A DNA stretch of 12,090 bases from DATEMK01 sp035275625. GTDB taxonomy: Bacteria > Bacteroidota > Bacteroidia > AKYH767-A > OLB10. A model generated the notes under the pieces. It was not told where the DNA came from. It was given only the letters and a program-made list of their open reading frames with translations, and made no database searches. Positions within the stretch are counted from its first letter, which is position 1. Each line of letters begins with the position of its first letter. The DNA lies in assembly GCA_035275625.1 (NCBI GenBank), contig DATEMK010000641.1:1-12090 (forward strand), in the 5' to 3' direction. Of the stretch, positions 1-6,141 are shown piece by piece. The position numbers and the translations under genes are program-made.

Positions 1-57
1 GAAAAAATAATAAGTAAGCCGCCTGTTTATTCATAGTAAAAATTTCGAATGTAATAG

Positions 58-148
58 AATTTTCTAAACCGTGTTTCCTTTCCGTGAAGCCGGTTGTTTT
101 ACTTTAAGCGAAAGTAATTTTTCTTTTTTAATTCAACAAAAAATAAAA
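58..148. repeat. 91-bp intergenic direct repeat, copy 1
   Basis: This copy begins with AATTTTCTAAACCGTGTTTC and ends in an A-rich tract. A second copy at 1360-1451 matches it nearly base for base; the differences are a G/T change in the CCGTGAAG/CCGGGAAG segment, a C/T change in ACTTTAAG/ATTTTAAG, and a small indel in the A-rich end. It lies just past the 3' end of the DUF2652 gene, as copy 2 lies just past the 3' end of the methyltransferase gene. Both copies are in the same orientation. Short self-complementary ends (AACCG ... CGGTT) could form a weak hairpin. The A-rich end becomes T-rich when read on the gene strand, so a transcript-end role is possible but unproven. Confidence 0.85.
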
Positions 149-172
149 GGGAGGGTTTTGTTTTTTTTAATC

Positions 173-1246
173 TCAGTTATTTTCACATACACGCTTCAGG
201 TTATCAATACAGGCATGTACCATTTTGATGAATTTCCTTTTCATTACTACGTTGAACATGAGTTTCATGACCGGGTTAAACTGCATATGGAAAACAATAG
301 TAACCTTGCTCTGATGGTTAAGCCGCTCCACCGTCCAATCGGTTGTGAATGGCATTTTGATGTTTGTTTCCGATACGGACATTTTATCGGGGGTCATTAT
401 AAAATCACTGGTAATAAATTCACTCACTTCCTTTTCAAATATGCATTGATGCACCGTCCCGAGCCGGTTGATCTGGTTATGGCGTTCGTTATTTATCTTC
501 ACATCTTTGATGCCTTCCATATATTTCAGCCTGTTTTTTAAATCGGCAACCATGGGAAAAACTTTTTCAGCTGGTGCATTTATAACTTCTTCAAAGATCA
601 AAGGTTTTTCTGAACGGTAAATTTTTACAGAGACTTTTTGCGGTTCGTTGATTTCTTTTCTTAAAGGCACAAATGATGCATAATGGTATTTTACTTCCCC
701 GGCTTCATAGGTGGATGATTGTTCTTTTAACTCCATCCATTCGCTGTTGCCAGGTTGCTGATCACGAATCCCGGTGCCATTTGTTGCAAGAAGATATTCT
801 TTTTCAGGAACATCATTTTTAAGAAGCCGGTGCGCAAGTATCACATCACTCCCGAAAAGTTTTTCCCTGTCTTTAACTTTCATTAATGAAATACGTCCCT
901 GGTGCGCAACGATTTTTACCGTGAGGTTCACGGCTGATACACAGGCTTTGCAATTGCATATCCGGTCCAGGTCATAACGTTTAAGGTGCTGGTGAAACGA
1001 AACAAACATGTTCCTTGCCTGGTCAGCGAGCAAAGAACCGGAAGGCAGGTTGCCGGTACGGTAAAACAAAATTGCATCTCCTTCTATCTCCGATACTTTC
1101 ATATCAAGGATATTGGAATCAATTAATATTTCCAGCAATTCCTGTATTATAAACTGGCTGTGCGTAATTTCAGTTTCATTTACGAATTGCGTAAACCCGC
1201 TTATGTCAGGAATAAATATCAGGGCAGGCTGGGGAGTTGGATCCAT
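173..1246 (-). CDS. DUF2652 family protein with C-terminal SRPBCC/START-like domain
   Basis: A 357-residue soluble protein with no signal peptide or membrane segment. Residues about 8-190 match the DUF2652 type. They retain the layout of a class III nucleotidyl cyclase domain: PDISGFT at 13-19 resembles the metal-binding strand, with D14; EGDAILF at 55-61 resembles the second metal Asp, D57; KIVAHQG at 111-117 resembles the cyclase RIGIHxG strand; FGSDVILAHRL at 131-141 resembles the VNxAxR helix. In that last motif the catalytic Asn position is Ile136 while Arg140 is kept, so cyclase activity is doubtful. A cysteine cluster, C97-x-C99-xx-C102, precedes the third motif. Residues about 206-352 look like an SRPBCC (polyketide cyclase/START-like) ligand-binding domain. 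The role is unknown; a ligand or nucleotide sensor is an inference. The ATG at 1246 fits because the conserved first strand starts only eight residues later. No ribosome binding site is evident. Confidence 0.85.
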   Translation of the reverse strand: MDPTPQPALIFIPDISGFTQFVNETEITHSQFIIQELLEILIDSNILDMKVSEIEGDAILFYRTGNLPSGSLLADQARNMFVSFHQHLKRYDLDRICNCKACVSAVNLTVKIVAHQGRISLMKVKDREKLFGSDVILAHRLLKNDVPEKEYLLATNGTGIRDQQPGNSEWMELKEQSSTYEAGEVKYHYASFVPLRKEINEPQKVSVKIYRSEKPLIFEEVINAPAEKVFPMVADLKNRLKYMEGIKDVKINNERHNQINRLGTVHQCIFEKEVSEFITSDFIMTPDKMSVSETNIKMPFTTDWTVERLNHQSKVTIVFHMQFNPVMKLMFNVVMKRKFIKMVHACIDNLKRVCENN

Positions 1247-1289
1247 AACAGGGAATTTTATTTTTTTTTGTGTGCTTTCAGGCTCTTTC

Positions 1290-1307
1290 TCCCGATAGCT
1301 ATCGGGA
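1290..1307. repeat. 18-bp perfect palindrome
   Basis: TCCCGATAGCTATCGGGA is its own reverse complement. It lies about 44 bp upstream of the DUF2652 start, between that gene and repeat copy 2. It has no loop and no T-run, so it is not a normal terminator. From memory, CCCGATAGCTATCGGG-like palindromes recur in intergenic DNA of Bacteroidota genomes, which would make it a dispersed repeat rather than a dedicated operator. That recollection was not checked here. Confidence 0.75.
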
Positions 1308-1359
1308 CTGCGGAGACTCTATGGAATCCAAGCAGTAAAGCCGTTCCTTTTCTGAATAC

Positions 1360-1451
1360 AATTTTCTAAACCGTGTTTCCTTTCCGGGAAGCCGGTTGTT
1401 TTATTTTAAGCGAAAGTAATTTTTCTTTTTTAATTCACAAAAAAAATAAAA
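1360..1451. repeat. 92-bp intergenic direct repeat, copy 2
   Basis: Partner of the copy at 58-148, in the same orientation and with only a few differences. It occupies the gap between the methyltransferase and DUF2652 genes, ending 32 bp from the methyltransferase stop codon. The two copies bracket the DUF2652 gene at a distance of about 1.3 kb. No flanking target duplication or coding content was found. Confidence 0.85.
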
Positions 1452-1483
1452 CGCACGATCACAAAAATAAAATACCCTGAATT

Positions 1484-2359
1484 TTATTTCACTGCTTCCA
1501 CATACAATGAAACTTTAGGAAGCGTAACGTCAAAATATTTAAGATTTCGCATTACGGGTGAAAAGCTTTGCCCGTAAGCTGAATGATGAATTTTTTCAAA
1601 CCCGGCTTGCTTCAGCATCCGGAAAAGTTTTTCTTTGTTGAACCAGTTAATGTGATTGCCGGGATTTTGCTTTTGCAATTCGACAGGGCATTTTGAGATA
1701 CAATAATTAAGGGCATCAACATAGCTCATCTCATCAAAAATTCTTTTCAATTCCTGGTCGCTTATTTTCTCTTTTCCTTCACGTTGCAAACCGGATGCAT
1801 ACGCTGCAAAGTTTTCTAAAAAAATCTGCGATGTGGTGGCCTGGTTTAATGGCATCGTAATTTTTACGCGTGCCACATCTTCGGGCTTGCTGTACCAATC
1901 GAGCCAGAAAAAATAATCCCTGTCATTTTCGCGCCATGCGCGGTATTCGATATCAATATTAGGAGTAACAATTCTGAAAATACCATCTTTCTTCAGTACA
2001 CGGAATGCTTCATTAAAAAGATTTTGAACAGATTCATTGTTTACATGTTCAATGGTATGACTGGTGTAAATAAGGTTTGCTATGGAATCAGGAAGGGGGA
2101 GAGGGTTAAGAGAAAATAAATCATAATTAATTCCTTTGACCTGTTCTTTACCTTTGAAATAATTGTTGTTTGTATAATGATCAATATTCGTCCAGCAGGG
2201 ATGAAAAAAGCTTCCTGCGCCAATATTATAAAAACTCTTATTGCTTACTGATTTTTCTCCGTAAAGACGCTCGTAATGATCTGTATCATTGCTTTTATCA
2301 ACTTTAGATATCTGGTAACCCGTGATTGATAAAACTTTCTTAATAAAAGCTGAAATCAT
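1484..2359 (-). CDS. SAM-dependent class I methyltransferase
   Basis: A 291-residue predicted cytoplasmic methyltransferase. The Rossmann SAM-binding motif I is the NIGAG stretch at residues 45-49, with the acidic ribose-binding residue probably D60. The motif II region reads PLPLPDSIANLIYTSHTIEH (86-105), where D91 begins the strand and SHTIEH is the usual post-II signature. The AFRVLKKDGIFRIVTPN stretch (118-134) is the typical Methyltransf_11 strand and loop. The acceptor substrate cannot be read from the sequence. Relatives with this C-terminal architecture often sit among surface-polysaccharide genes, but no such genes are nearby. The start is 26 bp downstream of the ybaB stop, so the two genes are probably co-transcribed. 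Confidence 0.85.
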   Translation of the reverse strand: MISAFIKKVLSITGYQISKVDKSNDTDHYERLYGEKSVSNKSFYNIGAGSFFHPCWTNIDHYTNNNYFKGKEQVKGINYDLFSLNPLPLPDSIANLIYTSHTIEHVNNESVQNLFNEAFRVLKKDGIFRIVTPNIDIEYRAWRENDRDYFFWLDWYSKPEDVARVKITMPLNQATTSQIFLENFAAYASGLQREGKEKISDQELKRIFDEMSYVDALNYCISKCPVELQKQNPGNHINWFNKEKLFRMLKQAGFEKIHHSAYGQSFSPVMRNLKYFDVTLPKVSLYVEAVK

Positions 2360-2385
2360 GCAAGAGATGCGTGACAGTTAAAAAA

Positions 2386-2694
2386 CTATAAAAGTCCAGG
2401 TATATTGGGCAGCAGGCCCTTTCCGGCTGACTGCATTTCGCTTTCTGAAATATTCTGAGCTTTTTCCAAAGCATTGTTCATAGCAATTTCAAGCAGGTCC
2501 TGCAGTTCTTCCTTTCTTTCAGGGTTCAAAAGCGCGGTTTCAATATTTATACTTTTAACCACACGGTTTCCGCTTACAATTACCTGCACAGCGCCATCAC
2601 CGGCATTTCCCTCTACAGTAATTGTATCAAGACGATTTTTTATTTCGTCCATTTTCTTTTTTACTTCATTAAGTTTTCCAAGCATGTCAAGCAT
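2386..2694 (-). CDS. YbaB/EbfC family nucleoid-associated protein
   Basis: A 102-residue small protein of the YbaB/EbfC family, dimeric DNA-binding proteins of the bacterial nucleoid. It has the full family layout: an N-terminal helix (MLGKLNEVKKKMDEIKNRL, residues 4-22), a beta sheet with the characteristic G-x-G-A-V-Q-V-x-V-S-G-N pattern (about 32-43), then a C-terminal helix ending in the family-typical LLPNIPGLL. Length is normal for the family. ATG codons at residues 1 and 4 are both possible starts; the first is chosen for length. In many bacteria ybaB sits beside dnaX and recR, but here its neighbours are a helicase and a methyltransferase. No strong promoter is seen upstream; a direct repeat of TAAATTGGTT (2698-2707 and 2712-2721) lies just before the start. 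Confidence 0.92.
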   Translation of the reverse strand: MLDMLGKLNEVKKKMDEIKNRLDTITVEGNAGDGAVQVIVSGNRVVKSINIETALLNPERKEELQDLLEIAMNNALEKAQNISESEMQSAGKGLLPNIPGLL

Positions 2695-2697
2695 AAG

Positions 2698-2721
2698 TAA
2701 ATTGGTTATTTTAAATTGGTT
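2698..2721. repeat. Direct repeat TAAATTGGTT x2 before ybaB
   Basis: Two exact 10-bp copies (2698-2707 and 2712-2721) have a 14-bp centre-to-centre spacing. They start 4 bp upstream of the ybaB ATG. The spacing is not a full helical turn. They could be a regulator site or incidental to AT-rich leader sequence; nothing else supports a function. Confidence 0.35.
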
Positions 2722-2765
2722 TTACGAGATATAAAAGGTTTGGTTACTTTTAAAAATTGAATCGC

Positions 2766-2821
2766 GGAATATTGGAATAATGGAATAATGCTTCCCAATA
2801 TTCCATTTTTCCATCATTCCA
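2766..2821. terminator. Hairpin-forming repeat after the helicase gene (possible terminator)
   Basis: GGAATATTGG (2766-2775) and CCAATATTCC (2795-2804) form a perfect 10-bp inverted repeat with a 19-nt loop. A second, overlapping pairing is also possible: TGGAATAATGGAA (2773-2785) with TTCCATCATTCCA (2809-2821), matching 12 of 13 positions. The element begins 2 bp beyond the helicase stop. On the transcribed strand, a short T-rich stretch follows the first hairpin. It could terminate the helicase transcript or partially separate it from ybaB. Its TGGAATAA units are also quasi-tandem at about 8 bp, so it may instead be an intergenic repeat. Confidence 0.5.
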
Positions 2822-2822
2822 C

Positions 2823-4670
2823 TCAGTAGCTTTTCTTTCTTTTTCTTTTTTCCCGGTCATCGCTTCTTTTTCTGAATCCGCCACCTTTGTTGTTTTTATT
2901 TTCCCAACTGCCTGATTTTTCCATAACGTCCTGCCATTTTCCGCTATCGGGTCTTTCTCCTCTGCCGGATTTTTCTCCTCTGAAAGATCGCTCTCTTCCT
3001 GCCGGCCGTGCTGAACCATAAGATCTCTCTGATCTTCCTGGTGATGTTTTATTTCCTCCCGGTCCGGTTGAGATGTCCACCCTTACTCTTCTGCCTTTAT
3101 AAACTTCATTTTTAAAACTATTTAAAGCATCCTGAATTTTTTCATTTTCAATATCAACGAAAGAATATACGCCCTTAATGTCTATCCTTCCGAAAACTGT
3201 CTTTGGAAGATTGGTAATATCAATTAAATATCCGAGCATTTTACCGGTATCAAATCCATCCATCGAACCAAGGTTGATAAACATGCGGGGAGCACCGCTT
3301 CTGTATTTTTCATCACCGCCACGCACATGATCTTTTTTGGAGAAATCAATATTCAGATCATTTGCATTCCGGTAATACTCAAGAAAGCGATTGAATTCAA
3401 TAGACACCACGCGTTTTATCAGTTCTTCTTTATCCAGCTCACTTAGCTCTTCAATAATGGACGGAAGATATTTTGCAATTCCCTGTTCATCCACTGCCAC
3501 GTCATGTATTTTCTTTATCAACCCGAGCAATTGCTTCTCACAGATTTCCACACCGGTGGGAATTTTAGAAAAAACAAATTTCTTATTCAGCATTTTCTCA
3601 ATCTGCCTGATTTTAAAAACTTCTTTAGTGTTGATGATGCAGATGGAAATTCCGGATTTACCTGCACGGGCTGTGCGTCCGCTTCTATGCGTATAGCTTT
3701 CCAGTTCATCGGGAAGGTTATAATTGATTACGTGTGTAACATCATTTACATCAATACCGCGCGCAGCGACATCGGTTGCAATTAAAAGCTGCAATGATTT
3801 TTCGCGGTAACGTTTCATTACTTTGTCACGTTGCTGCTGGCTTAAATCACCATGAAGAGAATCGGCATTGTAACCGTCACGAATTAAATTTTCCGCTACT
3901 TCCTGTGTTTCAATTTTTGTCCGGCAAAAAACGATGGCGAAAATATCAGGCGTTGCATCCACAATTCTTTTCAAAGCTGCATAACGGTCGCGGGCATGGA
4001 CCACGTAGTAATGATGCTCTATATTGTCAGCCCCGGTATTCTTCTTTCCAACGGTTAGCTCAAAAGGATTTTCCATGTATTTTTTTGCAATCCTCCGGAC
4101 TTCATCAGGCATGGTTGCAGAAAATAACCAGGTTTGTTTTTCAGCGGGAGTGTTTTCCAGAATCTCATCAATGTCTTCCTGGAAACCCATGTTGAGCATT
4201 TCATCCGCTTCATCGAGCACCACAAATTGTATCAGGGAGATATCAATGGCACGTCTCCCTATAAGGTCAAGCAAACGGCCCGGAGTTGCCACCACAATTT
4301 GGGCGCCTCTTTTGATTTCACTGATTTGTCCCTGGATGCTTGCCCCACCATAGACTGCCACCACTCTTGCTTCCGAAGTGTTTTTAGAATAATTGACAAT
4401 GTCTTTTGCAATCTGCACACACAATTCACGTGTGGGAGCAAGTATAAGCGCCTGTGTTTTTTTCGAATTAAAATCAAGCAATTGTAATAACGGAATTCCG
4501 AATGCCGCTGTTTTCCCTGTTCCTGTTTGTGCAAGTCCTATAAAATCCCGTGTACCAGTCATCAATACAGGAATGGATTGCACCTGTATTGGTGTAGGCT
4601 TTTCAAAACCAAGTTCTGCAATAGATTTAATAATCTCCCCACTGATCCCCAACTCTTCAAATGTGTTCAT
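2823..4670 (-). CDS. DEAD-box ATP-dependent RNA helicase (CsdA/DeaD-like) with DbpA-type RNA-binding domain
   Basis: A 615-residue ATP-dependent RNA helicase, expected to remodel structured RNA in ribosome assembly, mRNA turnover or cold adaptation. The core is complete: Q-motif region with FEKPTPIQ (22-29); motif I AQTGTGKT (47-54); APTREL (78-83); TPGR (129-132); DEAD (153-156); SAT (184-186); IVFCRT (246-251); ATDVAARGID (298-307); HRSGRTARAG (328-337). After a helical linker, residues about 458-534 resemble the DbpA/CsdA RNA-binding (RRM-like) domain. The last 80 residues are a basic, disordered tail rich in Gly, Arg, Ser and Lys, ending RKRKKSY, likely for nonspecific RNA contacts. The ATG at 4670 fits the usual MNTFEELG start. 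The gene is divergent from the thiolase, and a promoter-like element lies about 20 bp upstream. Confidence 0.95.
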   Translation of the reverse strand: MNTFEELGISGEIIKSIAELGFEKPTPIQVQSIPVLMTGTRDFIGLAQTGTGKTAAFGIPLLQLLDFNSKKTQALILAPTRELCVQIAKDIVNYSKNTSEARVVAVYGGASIQGQISEIKRGAQIVVATPGRLLDLIGRRAIDISLIQFVVLDEADEMLNMGFQEDIDEILENTPAEKQTWLFSATMPDEVRRIAKKYMENPFELTVGKKNTGADNIEHHYYVVHARDRYAALKRIVDATPDIFAIVFCRTKIETQEVAENLIRDGYNADSLHGDLSQQQRDKVMKRYREKSLQLLIATDVAARGIDVNDVTHVINYNLPDELESYTHRSGRTARAGKSGISICIINTKEVFKIRQIEKMLNKKFVFSKIPTGVEICEKQLLGLIKKIHDVAVDEQGIAKYLPSIIEELSELDKEELIKRVVSIEFNRFLEYYRNANDLNIDFSKKDHVRGGDEKYRSGAPRMFINLGSMDGFDTGKMLGYLIDITNLPKTVFGRIDIKGVYSFVDIENEKIQDALNSFKNEVYKGRRVRVDISTGPGGNKTSPGRSERSYGSARPAGRERSFRGEKSGRGERPDSGKWQDVMEKSGSWENKNNKGGGFRKRSDDREKRKRKKSY

Positions 4671-4689
4671 TTAGTATTGTTTATGCCTG

Positions 4690-4697
4690 CAAAGGTA
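4690..4697 (-). promoter_or_regulatory. Bacteroidota-type -7 element for the helicase gene
   Basis: Read on the minus strand the sequence is TACCTTTG, an exact match to the Bacteroidota -7 consensus TAnnTTTG recognised by that phylum's primary sigma factor. It lies 20 bp upstream of the helicase ATG, implying a leader of about 15 nt. A clear TTG/TTTG -33 element at the expected spacing is not evident, so this is a partial match. Confidence 0.55.
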
Positions 4698-4726
4698 GGC
4701 TTTAAAATCGTGACTGAATGATCATG

Positions 4727-4840
4727 TGTTAAGGTGATGAAGTGTTTTACGAGTGATTCTATGATAAAATGAACATGTCAGGCAGAAAAAACGTGCTCTC
4801 TGTCCTTAATTCAACACTATTACCTCATCAGCTCATCACC
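4727..4840. repeat. Divergent intergenic region with GTGATGA/CTCATCA inverted repeats
   Basis: GGTGATGA (4733-4740) is the reverse complement of TCATCACC (4833-4840), and the adjacent AGTGTT (4741-4746) is the reverse complement of AACACT (4813-4818). The right side also contains CTCATCA twice at an 8-bp period (4824 and 4832). The element sits in the 211-bp gap between the divergent helicase and thiolase genes. It could fold into a long-loop cruciform. It resembles the other quasi-tandem foldback elements in this window more than a classical operator. Confidence 0.5.
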
Positions 4841-4850
4841 AAAAAATAAT

Positions 4851-4858
4851 TAAATTCG
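4851..4858 (+). promoter_or_regulatory. Possible -7 element for the thiolase gene
   Basis: TAAATTCG differs from the Bacteroidota TAnnTTTG consensus at one base and lies 23 bp upstream of the thiolase ATG. No convincing -33 TTG is visible. This is a weak candidate based on position and partial consensus only. Confidence 0.35.
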
Positions 4859-4881
4859 CACTCACAAATTCAAAAATTAAT

Positions 4882-6060
4882 ATGAAAGAAGTTTATATCG
4901 TCTCCGCTGTTCGTACGCCAATGGGTAGTTTCGGAGGTAAGTTGGCGGGTGTTTCAGCAACAAAACTTGGCGCTTCGGCCATCAAAGGTGCTTTGGAAAA
5001 AATAAAACTTGATCCGAAAGAAGTCACTGAAGTGCTTATGGGAAACGTGCTCCAAGCAAATCTCGGACAAGCTCCTGCACGCCAGGCCGCTATTTTTGCG
5101 GGGTTGCCAAATACGGTTCATTGCACGACAGTGAATAAAGTTTGCGCATCAGGAATGAAAGCAATCATGCAGGGAGCGCAATCCATCATGTGTGGTGATA
5201 ATGATGTTGTAGTAGCGGGGGGGATGGAGAACATGAGCAGTGTTCCGTTTTATTCTGAAAATTTAAGATGGGGGAATAAATACGGTGATGCTAAAATGAT
5301 TGATGGCCTGGCAAAAGACGGATTGACGGATGTGTACAATAACTATGCAATGGGAAATGCAGCCGAGCTTTGCGCGAAAGAATGTAACATCTCACGCGAA
5401 GAGCAGGATGCTTTTGCTATTGAATCGTACAAACGCTCACAGTCAGCATGGGCGGCAGGAAAATTCAATGATGAAATTGTTCCTGTCGAAATTCCCCAGA
5501 GAAAAGGTGATCCTCTTGTTTTTAAAGAAGACGAAGAATATAAGAATGTAAATTTTGAAAAGGTTCCCCAGTTAAAATCACCGTTTGTAAAAGACGGTTC
5601 TGTTACAGCTGCAAACGCAAGCACCATGAATGATGGTGCAGCAGCACTGGTTTTGATGAGCAAAGAAAAAGCAGACAAGCTCGGAATAAAACCAATTGCT
5701 ATCATTCGCGGTTATGCCGATGCAGAGCAGGCGCCTGAATGGTTCACCACAACTCCTTCAAAAGCTGTTCCACGCGCTATTGCAAAAGCAGGGTTGAAAA
5801 TGGAAGACATCCATTATTTTGAACTTAATGAAGCGTTTTCCGTTGTAGGAATTGTGAATACAAAAGAAATGAAGCTCGATCCGAAAAAAGTAAACGTAAA
5901 CGGAGGCGCGGTCTCGCTTGGTCATCCGCTCGGTTGTTCGGGTGCAAGAATTATTGTTACGCTTATTAACGTCTTAAAACAAAACAATGCAAAATATGGC
6001 GCAGCAGGAATCTGTAACGGTGGAGGAGGAGCAAGTGCTATCGTGATAGAAAATGTTTAA
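4882..6060 (+). CDS. Acetyl-CoA C-acetyltransferase (thiolase II, mitochondrial T2-like)
   Basis: A 392-residue thiolase that interconverts two acetyl-CoA with acetoacetyl-CoA and CoA, serving ketone-body, short-chain fatty-acid or branched amino-acid metabolism in the cytoplasm. All catalytic parts are present: nucleophile C88 in NKVCASGMKA (85-94), NEAF (316-319), H348 in SLGHPLG (345-351), and C378 in ICNGGGGASA (377-386). Length is exactly typical. Stretches such as VTAANASTMNDGAAALVLMS (241-260) and KEDEEYKNV closely resemble animal mitochondrial acetoacetyl-CoA thiolase as I recall it. One oddity: the usual His-Met-Gly loop reads Ala-Met-Gly (A156-G158). The gene stands alone at its 5' side, divergent from the helicase; the peptidase gene follows after 81 bp. 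It could be annotated more loosely as acetyl-CoA C-acyltransferase. Confidence 0.95.
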   Translation: MKEVYIVSAVRTPMGSFGGKLAGVSATKLGASAIKGALEKIKLDPKEVTEVLMGNVLQANLGQAPARQAAIFAGLPNTVHCTTVNKVCASGMKAIMQGAQSIMCGDNDVVVAGGMENMSSVPFYSENLRWGNKYGDAKMIDGLAKDGLTDVYNNYAMGNAAELCAKECNISREEQDAFAIESYKRSQSAWAAGKFNDEIVPVEIPQRKGDPLVFKEDEEYKNVNFEKVPQLKSPFVKDGSVTAANASTMNDGAAALVLMSKEKADKLGIKPIAIIRGYADAEQAPEWFTTTPSKAVPRAIAKAGLKMEDIHYFELNEAFSVVGIVNTKEMKLDPKKVNVNGGAVSLGHPLGCSGARIIVTLINVLKQNNAKYGAAGICNGGGGASAIVIENV

Positions 6061-6090
6061 CCCAATCAATCAACGAGTAATAAATTATTT

Positions 6091-6137
6091 ATTGAGGGAA
6101 ATCCTCAATCCTCAATTTTCAATTTTCAATTTTCAAT
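6091..6137. repeat. Foldback plus period-7 tandem repeat between thiolase and peptidase genes
   Basis: ATTGAGG (6091-6097), a 5-nt loop and CCTCAAT (6103-6109) form a perfect 7-bp hairpin about 30 bp after the thiolase stop. The right arm is then repeated directly: two CCTCAAT units and three TTTCAAT units (6103-6137), all with a 7-bp period. The array ends 4 bp before the proposed TTG start of the peptidase gene. The hairpin could weakly terminate the thiolase transcript, but the tract after it is a repeat rather than a clean T-run. Confidence 0.7.
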
Positions 6138-6141
6138 TGCC

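Noticed and set aside
71..541. Plus-strand open frame of 156 codons at the left edge
   Set aside because: It begins in the 91-bp repeat and then runs antisense through the well-supported DUF2652 gene, with no recognisable protein family.
1284..1310. Rho-independent terminator at the 18-bp palindrome
   Set aside because: A loopless palindrome without an adjacent T-run on either strand is a poor intrinsic terminator, and it lies upstream of the DUF2652 gene but well downstream of the methyltransferase stop.
58..1451. Composite transposon around the DUF2652 gene
   Set aside because: The flanking repeats are under 100 bp and have no transposase, clear terminal inverted repeats, or visible target-site duplication.
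2750..3019. Minus-strand open frame of 89 codons overlapping the helicase 3' end
   Set aside because: It is the helicase's basic Gly/Arg/Lys-rich tail read in another frame, extended into the hairpin repeat. The helicase frame is intact to its stop, so this is not a frameshifted fragment.
3391..4674. Several plus-strand open frames opposite the helicase gene
   Set aside because: All are antisense to clear DEAD-box motifs and have low-complexity or unrecognisable translations.
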